DNA from: Chitinophagales bacterium
GTDB lineage: Bacteria; Bacteroidota; Bacteroidia; Chitinophagales; Chitinophagaceae
Assembly (NCBI GenBank): GCA_020636575.1
Contig: JACJXP010000001.1
Location: 1,302,001-1,366,000, forward strand
Length of the DNA: 64,000 nucleotides
Direction: 5' to 3'
In this document: piece by piece, positions 25,828 through 34,136 of the stretch
Numbering within the stretch: the first letter of the stretch is position 1
Layout of the letters: the number at the start of each line of letters is the position of its first letter
Made by a program: the position numbers and the translations under genes
Notes under the pieces: model-generated
Databases searched by the model: none
What the model was told of the DNA's origin: nothing
What the model saw: the letters and a program-made list of their open reading frames with translations, nothing else

Positions 25828-27930
25828 ATGCCTGTGTTTAACCAGTCAAGAAGCCGTATTATTCTCCTGATCTTCCTGATCACATTCCTGGTCATCATCT
25901 TCCAGTTATTTTATCTGCAGGTTATTTCGGGCAAATACCAGCAACTGGCCATTGACAATGCCATTTTTCCAAAGATTATATATCCGGAAAGGGGGATCAT
26001 TTATGACCGAAAGGGCAAAGCCATATTAAACAATACGATCAGTTACGATCTGATGGTGGTACCTGCTGAAGTAAAAAATATTGACACAGCAGAATTCTGC
26101 CGGTTGATGAGTATTGATATAGACCAATTCAAAGAGAGAATGCTGGAAGCCAGAATTAAAAATACCTCTGTCCGCCCTTCTGTATTTACAGATCTGCTAA
26201 CTCCAGAACTACAGGCCCGCTTTGAAGAAAACAGCTGGAAATTTCCCGGTTTTACAATGGTGGAGAGGCCTTTACGTATATATCCTTACAATGCTGCTGC
26301 TCATATACTGGGTTACATTAGCGAGGTAGACTCAAAGGAAATTGAGAATTCGGGTAATTTTTATCGGATGGGTGATTATAAGGGGAAAACCGGACTGGAG
26401 GCTTATTACGAAAATGTGTTGATGGGCCAGCGGGGGGTGCAATACCTGATCAAGGACAATCGGAACAGGCTGGTAGGCAATTATGAAAATGGTGCCTTTG
26501 ATACAGCTGCCATTGCCGGCAGGGGGTTAAGAACATATATTGATATCGAACTCCAGCAGCTGGCTGAGAAGCTCATGAACAATAAAGTGGGAGGGTTGGT
26601 TGCAATCGATCCTAAAACGGGAGGTATTCTTGCCATGGTCTCTGGTCCTAATTATAATCCTAACGACCTGACAGGGCCAGATAAAAGTAAAAATTATAGC
26701 AGGCTTGCTTTGGATGTCAAGGGCCCCATGTTGAACCGGGCCGTATCAGGCAACTATGAACCGGGTTCCACTTTTAAACCAATAGGGGCGATGGTAGCAT
26801 TAAGTGAAGGTGTGATCACTCCGTCTTTCGGCTATCCTTGTGGGGGACGTTATACTTTGTGTGGCCATGGTAAACCTGCCTGTACCCACTCCGGCGGCGG
26901 CCATGCTGCTAATCTGAGATTGTCCATTGCTAATTCATGCAACTCCTATTATGCCCATGTATACAGGCTTACTGTCGATAATCCCAAATTTGGCGGTGTA
27001 AAAAAGGGATACCTGAAATGGAAAGAATATCTCAGCTTATTTGGTTTGGGTGTTAAAACAGGTGTTGATCTACCGGGAGAAAGTAATGGTAATATAGCCG
27101 ATACATCAGTGTATAATAAAGAGAATAATGGACACTGGACTTCCTGTACCAACCTTACTCTTGGAATTGGCCAGGACAAAATGCAGACGACACCTTTACA
27201 GATGGCGAATGCGATATGCGTAATCGCCAACAAAGGGTATTATTATACGCCACATTTTGTAGAAAGAATAGAGGATGAAACAGAAGAGGATACTGCATTA
27301 ATGAACCGATACCGTATTAAGCATGAAGTGTTGACCGATGTACCCGATACTGCCTTTAACGCAGTTATTGAAGGCATGAATGATGTGGTAAAGTTTGGAA
27401 CAGCTCGTATAGCACAGATACCCGGTATCGATGTGTGTGCTAAAACAGGTACAGCAGAGAACTATAGGATAATTGATAGAAAAAGGGTCAAGCTTCCAAA
27501 TAACTCAATGTTTGTTTGCTTTGCACCAAAACAAAATCCCAGGATCGCTATAGCCTGCTTTGTACAAAATGCAGGCTTTGGCTCTACATGGGCAGGTCCC
27601 ATCTCCAGGATATTGATTGAAAAATATCTGAATGATACTTTGCAAACAAGAAGTGTGGCTGATGTGGAAAGAATATCAAATACCAACCTGATACCAGCTT
27701 ACTTTAAAAGGCTGCAATACACAACGGATTCTACCCGGGCTTATAAATGGCTGGAGCAATATAAGGACAGCTCATTGCTGAAAAGATTTTTGAAGCGTAG
27801 TGTTGTTTCAAATCAGGTTCCTGAAAAATCACCTTTTCATCCTGAAAAAGAAGATAGAAAAAAAAGCACCGCATTTGTATTGCAAACTGAGAAAAAGACA
27901 ACCCAAAATAACACTAAGAAAACTACATGA
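25828..27930 (+). CDS. mrdA: Penicillin-binding protein 2 (elongasome transpeptidase)
   Basis: A 700-residue class B penicillin-binding protein that cross-links peptidoglycan during cell elongation. One N-terminal helix (about 9-30) anchors it. The dimerisation domain begins IYPERGIIYDRKGKAIL. The three transpeptidase motifs are complete: STFK in NYEPGSTFKPIGAM (active serine), SCN in SIANSCNSYYAH and KTGT in DVCAKTGTAEN. The C-terminus has a long basic tail after about residue 640 (KKTTQNNTKKTT), longer than in E. coli PBP2. It precedes rodA with a 4-base overlap. The 137-base gap before it is the largest in the operon. Confidence 0.95.
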   Translation: MPVFNQSRSRIILLIFLITFLVIIFQLFYLQVISGKYQQLAIDNAIFPKIIYPERGIIYDRKGKAILNNTISYDLMVVPAEVKNIDTAEFCRLMSIDIDQFKERMLEARIKNTSVRPSVFTDLLTPELQARFEENSWKFPGFTMVERPLRIYPYNAAAHILGYISEVDSKEIENSGNFYRMGDYKGKTGLEAYYENVLMGQRGVQYLIKDNRNRLVGNYENGAFDTAAIAGRGLRTYIDIELQQLAEKLMNNKVGGLVAIDPKTGGILAMVSGPNYNPNDLTGPDKSKNYSRLALDVKGPMLNRAVSGNYEPGSTFKPIGAMVALSEGVITPSFGYPCGGRYTLCGHGKPACTHSGGGHAANLRLSIANSCNSYYAHVYRLTVDNPKFGGVKKGYLKWKEYLSLFGLGVKTGVDLPGESNGNIADTSVYNKENNGHWTSCTNLTLGIGQDKMQTTPLQMANAICVIANKGYYYTPHFVERIEDETEEDTALMNRYRIKHEVLTDVPDTAFNAVIEGMNDVVKFGTARIAQIPGIDVCAKTGTAENYRIIDRKRVKLPNNSMFVCFAPKQNPRIAIACFVQNAGFGSTWAGPISRILIEKYLNDTLQTRSVADVERISNTNLIPAYFKRLQYTTDSTRAYKWLEQYKDSSLLKRFLKRSVVSNQVPEKSPFHPEKEDRKKSTAFVLQTEKKTTQNNTKKTT

Positions 27931-29264
27931 GTCAGCAACCGGCCATATCCAGTAAGTTCGACCGGGTACTGATCGGTATTTACATTCTATTGGTTGCAAC
28001 AGGGCTCACCGCCATATTTGCAGCTACCTACAAAGAAGGTGACCCTATTATGCAGAGTTTTCTGCGTTTTGGTACTGATTACAGTAAGCAATTCTATTTT
28101 TTCATTGGCGGATTAATATTGGGTTTTCTCATTTTGCTTACAGATAGTAAATTTTTTGCAGCTACTGCTAACCTTGGTTATGCAATTGGTATATTTTGCC
28201 TGCTGCTGGTTTTCCCTTTCCACTCTAATATAAAAGGAACAGAGTCGATCATCAAATTAGGATCATTCAATTTTCAGCCGGCAGAGTTCTGCAAAATATT
28301 TGTTGCACTTGCACTGGCAAAATACTTATCACTCCCCGAAACTGATTTTACAAAGACCCGATCGCAGCTTATTGCTGCGGGGATCGTTTTATTTCCTGCG
28401 GCACTTACCATTTTGCAAAGTGAAACCGGATTAGCACTGGTCTTCTTCTCTTTTTTTATTGTTATGTTTCGGGAAGGATTGCCTGCTATTATTCTTTGGG
28501 TGGGTTTTGCTTTTGCAGCGCTGTTTGTTTCTTCCATCATTATAGAGCCTGATAAACTAGCCATTGCCCTTACAGCCATAGCAGTATTGCTGATCTATAT
28601 TTTCCGGAGGCAGATCAAGCGAAAAAGAAGGATACTTATCAATATTATTCTCCTGTGGGCTCTATGCGTAGGCATTCAGCGGTTTGCCGTACCATTCATC
28701 TTTAAAAATGTATTGCAGAAGCACCAGATCGAAAGGATCTATAATCTTTTCGGGAAAGATAATCCTTATGAGGAAGGTGTTGTGATAACCGATCAGGCAT
28801 CATCCAAAAAGGCAAAAGAAAGTGGAAGTAGTTACAATGTGCGGCAATCCAAAATTGCGATCGGTAGTGGCAGGATATGGGGAAAAGGTTTGCTCAAAGC
28901 AACACAAACCCGTTATGATTTTGTACCTGAACAGCGAACGGATTTTATTTTTTGTACCGTTGGAGAAGGTTTTGGTTTTGCAGGAAGTGTAGTGCTGCTG
29001 TTACTTTATCTATTTTTATTATTCCGGATCGTTACTATAGCCGAGAGGCAACGCAGTACATTCAGCCGTTGCTATGCCTATGGCGTAGCATCTGCATTCT
29101 TTTTTCACATTGCTATTAATATCTCTATGACAGTAGGCCTGGCACCGGTGATCGGTATTCCTTTGCCTTTTATCAGTTATGGCGGTGCCTCCTTGCTTAC
29201 GTTTACTGTACTGCTTGCTATTTTGATCAGACTTGATGCGGACCGGCAAATGGTATTGAGATAA
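27927..29264 (+). CDS. rodA: Peptidoglycan glycosyltransferase RodA
   Basis: A 445-residue SEDS-family polymerase with about ten hydrophobic segments, which polymerises lipid II during elongation together with PBP2. Family blocks are KGTESIIKLGSFNFQPAEFCKIFVALALAKYL, SETGLALVFFSFFIVMF, QSKIAIGSGRIWGKGLLKATQTRYDFVPEQRTDFIFCTVGEGFGFAGS and VIGIPLPFISYGGASLL. The catalytic-type Asp lies in the FVPEQRTDFIF region. The insert with VVITDQASSKKAKESGSSYNV before QSKIAIGSG is typical of Bacteroidota RodA. Translation is coupled to PBP2 (ATGA overlap). Confidence 0.94.
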   Translation: MSQQPAISSKFDRVLIGIYILLVATGLTAIFAATYKEGDPIMQSFLRFGTDYSKQFYFFIGGLILGFLILLTDSKFFAATANLGYAIGIFCLLLVFPFHSNIKGTESIIKLGSFNFQPAEFCKIFVALALAKYLSLPETDFTKTRSQLIAAGIVLFPAALTILQSETGLALVFFSFFIVMFREGLPAIILWVGFAFAALFVSSIIIEPDKLAIALTAIAVLLIYIFRRQIKRKRRILINIILLWALCVGIQRFAVPFIFKNVLQKHQIERIYNLFGKDNPYEEGVVITDQASSKKAKESGSSYNVRQSKIAIGSGRIWGKGLLKATQTRYDFVPEQRTDFIFCTVGEGFGFAGSVVLLLLYLFLLFRIVTIAERQRSTFSRCYAYGVASAFFFHIAINISMTVGLAPVIGIPLPFISYGGASLLTFTVLLAILIRLDADRQMVLR

Positions 29265-29323
29265 AAGCTCCAATAATCAAATCACAAAAAACAAATTTCA
29301 AATCGCCTCGGATTTGTAATCAG

Positions 29324-29331
29324 TATTTTTG
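29324..29331 (+). promoter_or_regulatory. -7 element directly before the MBL-fold gene (leaderless start)
   Basis: TATTTTTG, an exact TAnnTTTG match, ends 6 bases before the ATG at 29338, so transcription should begin at or next to the start codon. The -33 TTG is not at ideal spacing. Confidence 0.45.
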
Positions 29332-29337
29332 AAGCTT

Positions 29338-30075
29338 ATGAAGATCATACCGCTATCCGAGGGCACATTTACCATTGACCATTCTAAGCTTTTTGTTCCG
29401 ATTGATATAGATAATGAAGATCTGGAAAGTCGGCCGGTTGGCAGCTTGCTGGTGGAGATACAACCTTTTGTAGTGATCACTGATAAAGATGTATTGTTGC
29501 TGGATACTGGTCTCGGATTTGAAAAGAACGGAACACTGCAGCTTTTTGACAATATGCAAAAAGCAGGTATTGACCCTGCGTCAGTAACAAAAGTGTTGCT
29601 CACTCATTTACATAAAGATCATGCAGGAGCTGCTTGCATAGAAAGAGAAGGGTTGGGTGGCCGGCCTTCATTGCCTAATGCTACTTACTATATACAGCAA
29701 CAGGAACTTGAATTTGCTTTTGAAAAAGGGTTTCCCTCCTATATGCCGGAAGAATTGGAAGGGTTAAAAAATACATCGCAGGTAAAACTGCTACATGGCA
29801 GCGGTGATATTGATAATTACATCCATTATGAAATCTCCGGAGCACATTCACCTTTTCACCAGGTATTCTGGATCAAAGAAAGTAATGAAACAATTTTTTT
29901 TGGCGGAGATGAGGCGCCTCAATTGCAGCAGATGAAACACCGCTTTGCAGCCAAATACGATTATGATGGGAAAAAAGCAATGGAACTACGACAACAATGG
30001 TGGCAACAGGGAGAAAAAGAAAAGTGGACCTTTCTCTTCTATCATGATGTAAAGAACCCTGTTTGGGGTTTTTAA
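29338..30075 (+). CDS. Metallo-beta-lactamase-fold hydrolase
   Basis: A 245-residue MBL-fold enzyme. The zinc motif HLHKDH is in TKVLLTHLHKDHAGAA, preceded by DKDVLLLDTGLGF. The third metal ligand is the His of YEISGAHSPFHQVFWI, and the fourth Asp is in IFFFGGDEAPQ (FGGDEAP). This arrangement is that of quorum-quenching-lactonase or glyoxalase-like MBL proteins; the substrate cannot be assigned. The ATG at 29338 is preferred over the in-frame TTG three codons before, because the family starts at MKIIPL and the -7 element sits on that TTG. Confidence 0.85.
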   Translation: MKIIPLSEGTFTIDHSKLFVPIDIDNEDLESRPVGSLLVEIQPFVVITDKDVLLLDTGLGFEKNGTLQLFDNMQKAGIDPASVTKVLLTHLHKDHAGAACIEREGLGGRPSLPNATYYIQQQELEFAFEKGFPSYMPEELEGLKNTSQVKLLHGSGDIDNYIHYEISGAHSPFHQVFWIKESNETIFFGGDEAPQLQQMKHRFAAKYDYDGKKAMELRQQWWQQGEKEKWTFLFYHDVKNPVWGF

Positions 30076-30137
30076 AAAAGAAGACCGACCCATAAGGACC
30101 GGCCTTGCTAACTTATGAAAAACACCAGTTTTAATTT

Positions 30138-30551
30138 TTAATCAGGAAGATTATTCACTCTGTTACGAGGTGCATTAGGCCGGTTTTGTAATCGTTCATT
30201 TCTCAGGTTCTGTAATTCTTTGATAAATAGCCTTTGTTGGTGAAATACATCATTCCCTCTTTTTTCACCGACAATTGTTCTGAACTCACTTCTGTAACGT
30301 AACTGAACATCGGCGATCTTTTTTGTGAGCAATATCCTGTCAGTTCGGTATTCCTTTAAGGCACTTCTCCAGTCATGAAAATATTGGAGAAATACAGGAG
30401 TAAATCTCCGGGCCTCGTCTTTATTCATCCGCAGTTTTTGCTGAATGTATTCCCGCATCTTATCACCGATCTTATCATCGTCGTCATTCTGCGCCATCAC
30501 CGAAGTGATGCCAATGGCGAACAGGCTTACTATGAATAATAACTTTTTCAT
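30138..30551 (-). CDS. Small periplasmic protein, Spy/CpxP-like, in a sigma-factor operon
   Basis: A 137-residue exported protein (signal MKKLLFIVSLFAIGITSVMA-Q). The mature part is highly helical and charged, with QQKLRMNKDEARRFTPVFLQYFHDWRSALKEYR, TKKIADVQLRYRSEFRTIVGEKRGNDVF and QQRLFIKELQNLRNERL. This resembles the helical-hairpin Spy/CpxP fold, although the LTxxQ signature is not clear. It ends the three-gene unit of ECF sigma factor, probable anti-sigma and this gene, spaced 7 bases from the previous gene. A role in sensing or protecting envelope proteins is an inference from this position. Confidence 0.7.
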   Translation of the reverse strand: MKKLLFIVSLFAIGITSVMAQNDDDDKIGDKMREYIQQKLRMNKDEARRFTPVFLQYFHDWRSALKEYRTDRILLTKKIADVQLRYRSEFRTIVGEKRGNDVFHQQRLFIKELQNLRNERLQNRPNAPRNRVNNLPD

Positions 30552-30558
30552 TTTACAT

Positions 30559-31293
30559 TTAATTCATCAACAGTTCATCCGCAGCCGGATCAAAAAGTAC
30601 ATCTGCATCGTTCAGCAATTGCTGGATCTCTTTTTCAGGTACATCTTTCATCAGGTCTTTAATGTCTTCTGCTTTTTGTACGGATGCTACTGTATTATTT
30701 ATGTCTGTCAATTCGATGAACTCATCCAGTTCATCGGTACTTACTTTTTTCACACTCTTTTTTACCCAGGCATAAGAATCGGCATTAGGATCAATCTTAT
30801 TTTTATTCTGTGTTATTACAAACAGAGTGGCAATAAAACCGATCACCATCGCTGCTGCGGCATAGCGTAACCACTTATGACGGGTGAAAGAAATAACCTT
30901 CGCTTCTGTTTTTTCAACAGGCTTTTCTATTCTTTCAAAATAACCTTCCGGAACCTGGTAAGGTGTTACTTTCTTAAGCTTACTTAACAGGGGTGATAAC
31001 TCTTTGAGTTCTTCCTGCACTGTTTTAGTTTGATCATTGATAACCGCTGACACACGGCTTTCCAGCGACTCAAAATAACCGGCAGGTACCTGGTAAGGAT
31101 TATTTTTTGATAGCTGGTTAAAAATGGCAGGTAATGCTTCTTCGGTTTCTGATGCCTTGATACGCTTCAGTACTTCAGTAGCCAGATTGTCAAAATAGCC
31201 TTCGGGTACAGTAAAAACGGGCTGGTTGCCGATTCTGGCAATAGAGCTGTTCAGTTCTCTTAATTCCTGTAATATGTTGTCTTTCTGTGCCAT
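30559..31293 (-). CDS. Probable anti-sigma factor with three PxxVPxGYFE repeats
   Basis: A 244-residue single-span membrane protein with a cytoplasmic N-terminus. The hydrophobic segment is about residues 143-161. Before it lie three copies of a short motif, PVFTVPEGYFDN (25-36), PYQVPAGYFESL (66-77) and PYQVPEGYFERI (111-122), spaced 41 and 45 residues apart and each followed by a helix. The C-terminal part is acidic, ending in VLFDPAADELL. Its position directly downstream of an ECF sigma gene and upstream of a Spy-like gene supports an anti-sigma role, but no classical zinc anti-sigma (HxxxCxxC) motif is present. Such VPxGYFE repeat proteins are typical of Bacteroidota sigma operons. Confidence 0.68.
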   Translation of the reverse strand: MAQKDNILQELRELNSSIARIGNQPVFTVPEGYFDNLATEVLKRIKASETEEALPAIFNQLSKNNPYQVPAGYFESLESRVSAVINDQTKTVQEELKELSPLLSKLKKVTPYQVPEGYFERIEKPVEKTEAKVISFTRHKWLRYAAAAMVIGFIATLFVITQNKNKIDPNADSYAWVKKSVKKVSTDELDEFIELTDINNTVASVQKAEDIKDLMKDVPEKEIQQLLNDADVLFDPAADELLMN

Positions 31294-31330
31294 TTATTCA
31301 GTTATTGAGACGTCTTTTTAGCCTCCAAGT

Positions 31331-31885
31331 TTAATGATTCAGCATATAATCCTCTATTTTTTTAACAGCATGATGATAACTGGCTTTCAGGGCCCCTTCA
31401 CTGGTTTCCAGTACCCGGCTCATTTCCTCGTACGGCATTTCTTCGTAATATCGTAAAGTAAATACAACTCTTTGTTTTTCAGGTAATTGCTGAATTGCTA
31501 GTTGTAATTTCCACTCTAATTTATTGGCGTCAAAATGCTTGTCTGCCTTGATCTTATTGCTTAGACCCGACTCCACATCACTCAGGCTTATGGCCGATTT
31601 TTTCTTCTGCTGCTCCAAAAAAGTGAGACATTCATTGGTAGCTATGCGATAAAGCCAGGTGTATAGCTGGCTGTCTTCCCTGAAATTATTGAGGCCATTC
31701 CAGACCCTGATGAGTACATTTTGCAGCACATCGTTAGCGTCTTCATGCTCTACCACCATGCGGCGGATATGCCAGTATAATTTTTCCTGGTACTTTTTTA
31801 TAATGTTTGTGTAAGCCTTTTCCTTGGTGGCCGGCTCACGGAACTGTTGTAATAATTCACTGTCGCTTAAGGTATTCAGGGACAT
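31331..31885 (-). CDS. ECF-type RNA polymerase sigma factor
   Basis: A 184-residue sigma-70 factor of the extracytoplasmic-function class. Region 2 holds EDANDVLQNVLIRVWNGLNNFREDSQLYTWLYRIATNECL. Region 4 is LPEKQRVVFTLRYYEEMPYEEMSRVLETSEGALKASYHHAVKKIEDYM, with a helix-turn-helix that reads the -35 element. Regions 1.1 and 3 are absent, as expected for the class. It heads a three-gene unit (sigma, probable anti-sigma, Spy-like), so it probably answers to an envelope signal. Confidence 0.93.
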   Translation of the reverse strand: MSLNTLSDSELLQQFREPATKEKAYTNIIKKYQEKLYWHIRRMVVEHEDANDVLQNVLIRVWNGLNNFREDSQLYTWLYRIATNECLTFLEQQKKKSAISLSDVESGLSNKIKADKHFDANKLEWKLQLAIQQLPEKQRVVFTLRYYEEMPYEEMSRVLETSEGALKASYHHAVKKIEDYMLNH

Positions 31886-31948
31886 AGGTTGTGGGGCTTA
31901 TGATGGCTTAGAATATTGGAATTGATCTTGATTTATCTGATAAAAATA

Positions 31949-31982
31949 AAAAAACAGGCCCGGTTTTGAAAGAACCGGGCCC
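31949..31982 (-). terminator. Terminator of the transketolase gene
   Basis: On the minus strand a 9-bp stem (31957-31965/31973-31981, GGCCCGGTT/AACCGGGCC) is followed by a run of eight or more T, 28 bases after the transketolase stop codon. Confidence 0.85.
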
Positions 31983-32009
31983 TGAATTTATAAAGCTTAT
32001 TTAGGAAGG

Positions 32010-32963
32010 TTATTTTCGTTTCATCACTTTTTCGGCAGCTTCTACAATATTTGTAATATCCAGACCATATTTTTTCAGAAGATCTTTTGGCTTTCCGCTT
32101 TCGCCAAATGTGTCTTTGGTGCCGATATATTCAATTGGAATGGGAAAGTTCTTAGCAGCACATTGAGCAACAGCATCGCCCAATCCGCCGATGATATTGT
32201 GTTCTTCTGCTGTAACTGCACATTTGGTCTTTTTGATGGAGTTGATTATTGCCTCTTCGTCCAATGGCTTGATGGTATGCAGGTTGATCACTTCCACGCT
32301 GAAACCCTTTTCCTGCAGGATGACACCGGCCTGGATAGCATACCAAACCATGTGGCCGCAGGCAAAAATCGAAACATCTGTTCCTTCAGAGAATTGCTGT
32401 GCTTTGCCAATAACAAAATCTTCTTCTTTTGTAAAAATGGGCCAAACAGGGCGGCCGAAACGCAGATAAACAGGACCCTGGTAATCAGCAATAGCCATAG
32501 TGGCTGCTTTGGTCTGTGCATAATCACACGGAACGATCACCGTCATCCCCGGCAGCATTTTCATAAGACCAATATCTTCTAATATCTGGTGAGTGGCGCC
32601 ATCCTCACCCAGTGTTAACCCGGCATGTGAGGCGCATATTTTTACATTCTTGCCACTATATGCCACACTCTGGCGGATCTGGTCATATACCCTGCCTGTA
32701 GAAAAATTAGCAAATGTGGTGGTATAAGGTATATGCCCCCCGATAGTAAGTCCTGCAGCAACGCCGATCATATTTGCTTCAGCGATTCCACATTGAATAA
32801 AACGTTCTGGAAATTCCTTAATGAACTGGTTGAGTTTAAGTGATCCTGCGAGATCGGCGGTTAATGCTACTATCTTGTCGTTCTTTCTTGCAGCTTCTGC
32901 AATACCATCTCCAAATCCGCTTCTTGTGTCTTTATTTCCTGTTGGTTGAATATCTTTTAACAT
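32010..32963 (-). CDS. Transketolase C-terminal subunit (split transketolase)
   Basis: A 317-residue protein equal to the second half of transketolase, holding the pyrimidine-binding and C-terminal domains. It has RSGFGDGIAEAARKNDKIVALTADLAGSLK, RFIQCGIAEANMIGVAAGLTIGGHIPYTTTFANF (with the catalytic-type Glu), SHAGLTLGEDGATHQILEDIGLMKMLPGMTVIVPCD and GGLGDAVAQ. Transketolase transfers two-carbon units in the pentose-phosphate pathway using thiamine diphosphate, and the pyrophosphate-binding half must come from another gene. That N-terminal-subunit gene, usually next door, is not in this window; galE is the neighbour instead. The start at 32963 is chosen over the TTG at 32984, which overlaps the -7 element. 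Confidence 0.88.
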   Translation of the reverse strand: MLKDIQPTGNKDTRSGFGDGIAEAARKNDKIVALTADLAGSLKLNQFIKEFPERFIQCGIAEANMIGVAAGLTIGGHIPYTTTFANFSTGRVYDQIRQSVAYSGKNVKICASHAGLTLGEDGATHQILEDIGLMKMLPGMTVIVPCDYAQTKAATMAIADYQGPVYLRFGRPVWPIFTKEEDFVIGKAQQFSEGTDVSIFACGHMVWYAIQAGVILQEKGFSVEVINLHTIKPLDEEAIINSIKKTKCAVTAEEHNIIGGLGDAVAQCAAKNFPIPIEYIGTKDTFGESGKPKDLLKKYGLDITNIVEAAEKVMKRK

Positions 32964-32981
32964 GCTAAAATTTGTATTGGG

Positions 32982-32989
32982 CAAATGTA
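32982..32989 (-). promoter_or_regulatory. -7 element of the transketolase-subunit gene
   Basis: TACATTTG on the minus strand, an exact consensus match, 19 bases before the ATG at 32963; it rules out the upstream TTG start. Confidence 0.55.
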
Positions 32990-33020
32990 AGGTTTCAAAA
33001 GAAATGTACCCGGTTTAGGA

Positions 33021-34076
33021 TCAATTGAGCTCACCCGATTGATTGCTGAAAACAGTTTCATCTGCTTTTAATCGTTGCTCCCATTTCCATGCAGTGGACA
33101 TAATATCATCCAGTGTGTATGCAGGATCCCAACCCAATACTGAGCGGGCCAGGTCATTGTTCGCATAAATGGCAACCACATCGCCGGGTCTTCGTGGCCC
33201 TAGTTCGTAATTCAATTTTTGGCCACTTACTTTTTCAAAAGATTGAATCGCTTCCAGCACAGATACACCATTTCCGCTTCCCAGGTTAAACACCTCACAT
33301 TGATCTGCATTGCTGCCATCCTTTAAATATTTTAGTGCAAGAGTGTGGGCATGGGCCAGATCGCATACATGAATATAGTCCCTGATGCAGGAACCATCAC
33401 GGGTGGGATAATCACTGCCATGTACAGACATTTTTTCAATCCGTCCTATTGCTGTTTGAGTAATGCCAGGAACAAGATTTTGTGGCTTGCCCAATGGCAT
33501 CTCGCCGATAATGGCAGAAGGGTGTGCACCTGCCGGATTAAAGTAGCGCAAGATGATGCATTGCATACCCGAACTTTTTGTAAACTCATTAACGATCTGC
33601 TCACTCATTTGCTTGGTATAACCATAGGGGGATTCGGCAGGTTTAGGAGGAGTTTTCTCTGTGACTGGTATCTCATCAGCATTCCCATATACAGTACAGG
33701 AAGAAGAAAAAACGAAATAAGGAATATTGAATTCCTTAACACATTTTAAGAGATTGATAAGAGAAACAAGGTTGTTCTCAAAATACATCAACGGCTTTTC
33801 TACTGACTCACCCACAGCCTTATACGCAGCGAAATGTATGATGCCTTCTATATCTGTATTTTCCTGGAAGATGGCATAGGTATCATCAAAATCACAAAGA
33901 TCAACTTTGTAGTTTTTGATCTTCTGACCTGTTATCTGTTCTACGCCTTTTAAAATGACCTGGTTAGAACGGGAGTTATTATCCACAGAAATAACTTCAT
34001 AACCATTTTCAACCAGATCAATGATGGTATGCGAACCAATATATCCGCAACCACCTGTAACTAATATTTTACTCAT
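33021..34076 (-). CDS. galE: UDP-glucose 4-epimerase
   Basis: A 351-residue short-chain dehydrogenase of the extended class that interconverts UDP-glucose and UDP-galactose. The NAD-binding GGCGYIGSHT is at the N-terminus, DLCDFDDTYAIF follows, the catalytic pair is S...YGYTK (SPYGYTKQMSE), and the substrate region has YFNPAGAHPSAIIGE, RDYIHVCDLAHAHTLAL and the C-terminal RRPGDVVAIYAN. Length and motifs are complete. It supplies UDP-galactose for surface sugars or feeds galactose catabolism. Confidence 0.96.
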   Translation of the reverse strand: MSKILVTGGCGYIGSHTIIDLVENGYEVISVDNNSRSNQVILKGVEQITGQKIKNYKVDLCDFDDTYAIFQENTDIEGIIHFAAYKAVGESVEKPLMYFENNLVSLINLLKCVKEFNIPYFVFSSSCTVYGNADEIPVTEKTPPKPAESPYGYTKQMSEQIVNEFTKSSGMQCIILRYFNPAGAHPSAIIGEMPLGKPQNLVPGITQTAIGRIEKMSVHGSDYPTRDGSCIRDYIHVCDLAHAHTLALKYLKDGSNADQCEVFNLGSGNGVSVLEAIQSFEKVSGQKLNYELGPRRPGDVVAIYANNDLARSVLGWDPAYTLDDIMSTAWKWEQRLKADETVFSNQSGELN

Positions 34077-34136
34077 AATAATCCCGGCAAAAGTCAGGAT
34101 TTTTATTTTTAAATGGAAGTAAACAGGGAGAGAAAA

